DNA of 32,023 nucleotides, taken from positions 1 through 32,023 of the forward strand of contig JAUCBJ010000272.1 of assembly GCA_032718475.1 (NCBI GenBank), in the 5' to 3' direction. Each line of letters opens with the position of its first letter. Position 1 is the stretch's first letter. This DNA is from Nemertoderma westbladi. Its lineage: Eukaryota > Xenacoelomorpha > Nemertodermatida > Nemertodermatidae. Shown piece by piece: positions 31,601 to 32,023 of the stretch. The notes under the pieces are model-generated. The model had not been told where the DNA came from. It made no database searches and was given only the letters and a program-made list of their open reading frames with translations. The position numbers and the translations under genes were made by a program.

Positions 31601-32023
31601 TCAACCAATATTCTACTAATATTGACACTAATAACTGACCATACTTTACGAACGCCCTCTTATATCAACCAATATTCTACTAATATTGACACTAATAACT
31701 GACCATACTTTACGAACGCCCTCTTATATCAACCAATATTCTACTAATATTGACACTAATAACTGACCATACTTTACGAACGCCATCTTATATCAACCAA
31801 TATTCTACTAATATTGACACTAATAACTGACCATACTTTACGAACGCCCTCTTATATCAACCAATATTCTACTAATATTGACACTAATAACTGACCATAC
31901 TTTACGAACGCCATCTTATATCAACCAATATTCTACTAATATTGACACTAATAACTGACCATACTTTACGAACGCCATCTTATATCAACCAATATTCTAC
32001 TAATATTGACACTAATAACTGAC
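28643..32023 (-). repeat. Right arm of the inverted array, 53 units to the window end
   Basis: 53 tandem units in the orientation opposite to the left arm, each containing AACTGACCATACTTTACG, CAATATT-CTACT-AATATTG and GACACTAATA. Two binary variants distinguish them: GCCATC against GCCCTC, and TTATATC (64 bp) against TTATC (62 bp). The 62-bp form is mostly in the first 1.3 kb. Point changes are very few (for example CCACAC near 31386, ACACAAATA near 31498, TAATAATG near 31555), so the array is young or well homogenised. It reaches the last base of the window, so its true end is unknown. Confidence 0.97.

Overview
The window looks like a repeat-dominated stretch of an AT-rich metazoan nuclear genome, probably an invertebrate. 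I base this on degraded RTE/CR1-type non-LTR retrotransposon fragments of the kind common in invertebrates, a GC-rich terminal exon behind a good splice acceptor, no bacterial operon structure, and two large satellite arrays. The species cannot be fixed from the sequence alone. An arthropod would fit, but that is inference.

Layout. Positions 1-1513: AT-rich, mostly featureless DNA with one diverged two-copy repeat. 1514-2874: a stretch of short coding-like frames broken by stops and frame changes, read as a decayed coding element of unknown family. 2875-4189: no gene seen. 4190-5432: a 5'-truncated, frameshifted retrotransposon reverse transcriptase relic (copy 1) ending in a short TA-rich tail. 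5551-5700: an 11-bp minisatellite. 5897-25829: a satellite of about 20 kb built on the 19-bp unit GTCCCTAATTAATGTTTGT, roughly a thousand units. It is interrupted only at 19470-19981 by a young-looking retrotransposon fragment (copy 2) with a (TAG)n tail and an apparent 12-bp target-site duplication. 26254-27643 (minus strand): a 463-codon terminal exon of an unrecognised, largely disordered, serine-rich protein. 27780-28260: a third retrotransposon fragment (copy 3), sister to copy 1. 28261-32023: an inverted array of a 64-bp unit, with 3.7 units in one orientation, a 144-bp unique centre, then 53 units in the opposite orientation up to the last base of the window.

The most interesting result is structural. 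The 19-bp satellite is not a simple array. Rare variant units (16, 18, 20 and 21 bp long, or with point changes) recur at exact spacings, showing nested higher-order repeats of about 1.77-2.01 kb, 1,216 bp, 111 bp, 418 bp, 494 bp and 190 bp in different blocks. The spacings agree to the base with sums of 19-bp units plus the odd-sized ones. The second array has the architecture of a foldback element: long inverted arms made of tandem short repeats around a small unique centre. It lies upstream of the minus-strand exon, presumably inside its intron, and it cuts off the 3' end of retrotransposon copy 3. No multi-gene pathway is encoded here. What the window records is mainly satellite amplification, transposon insertion and gene-flanking repeat growth.
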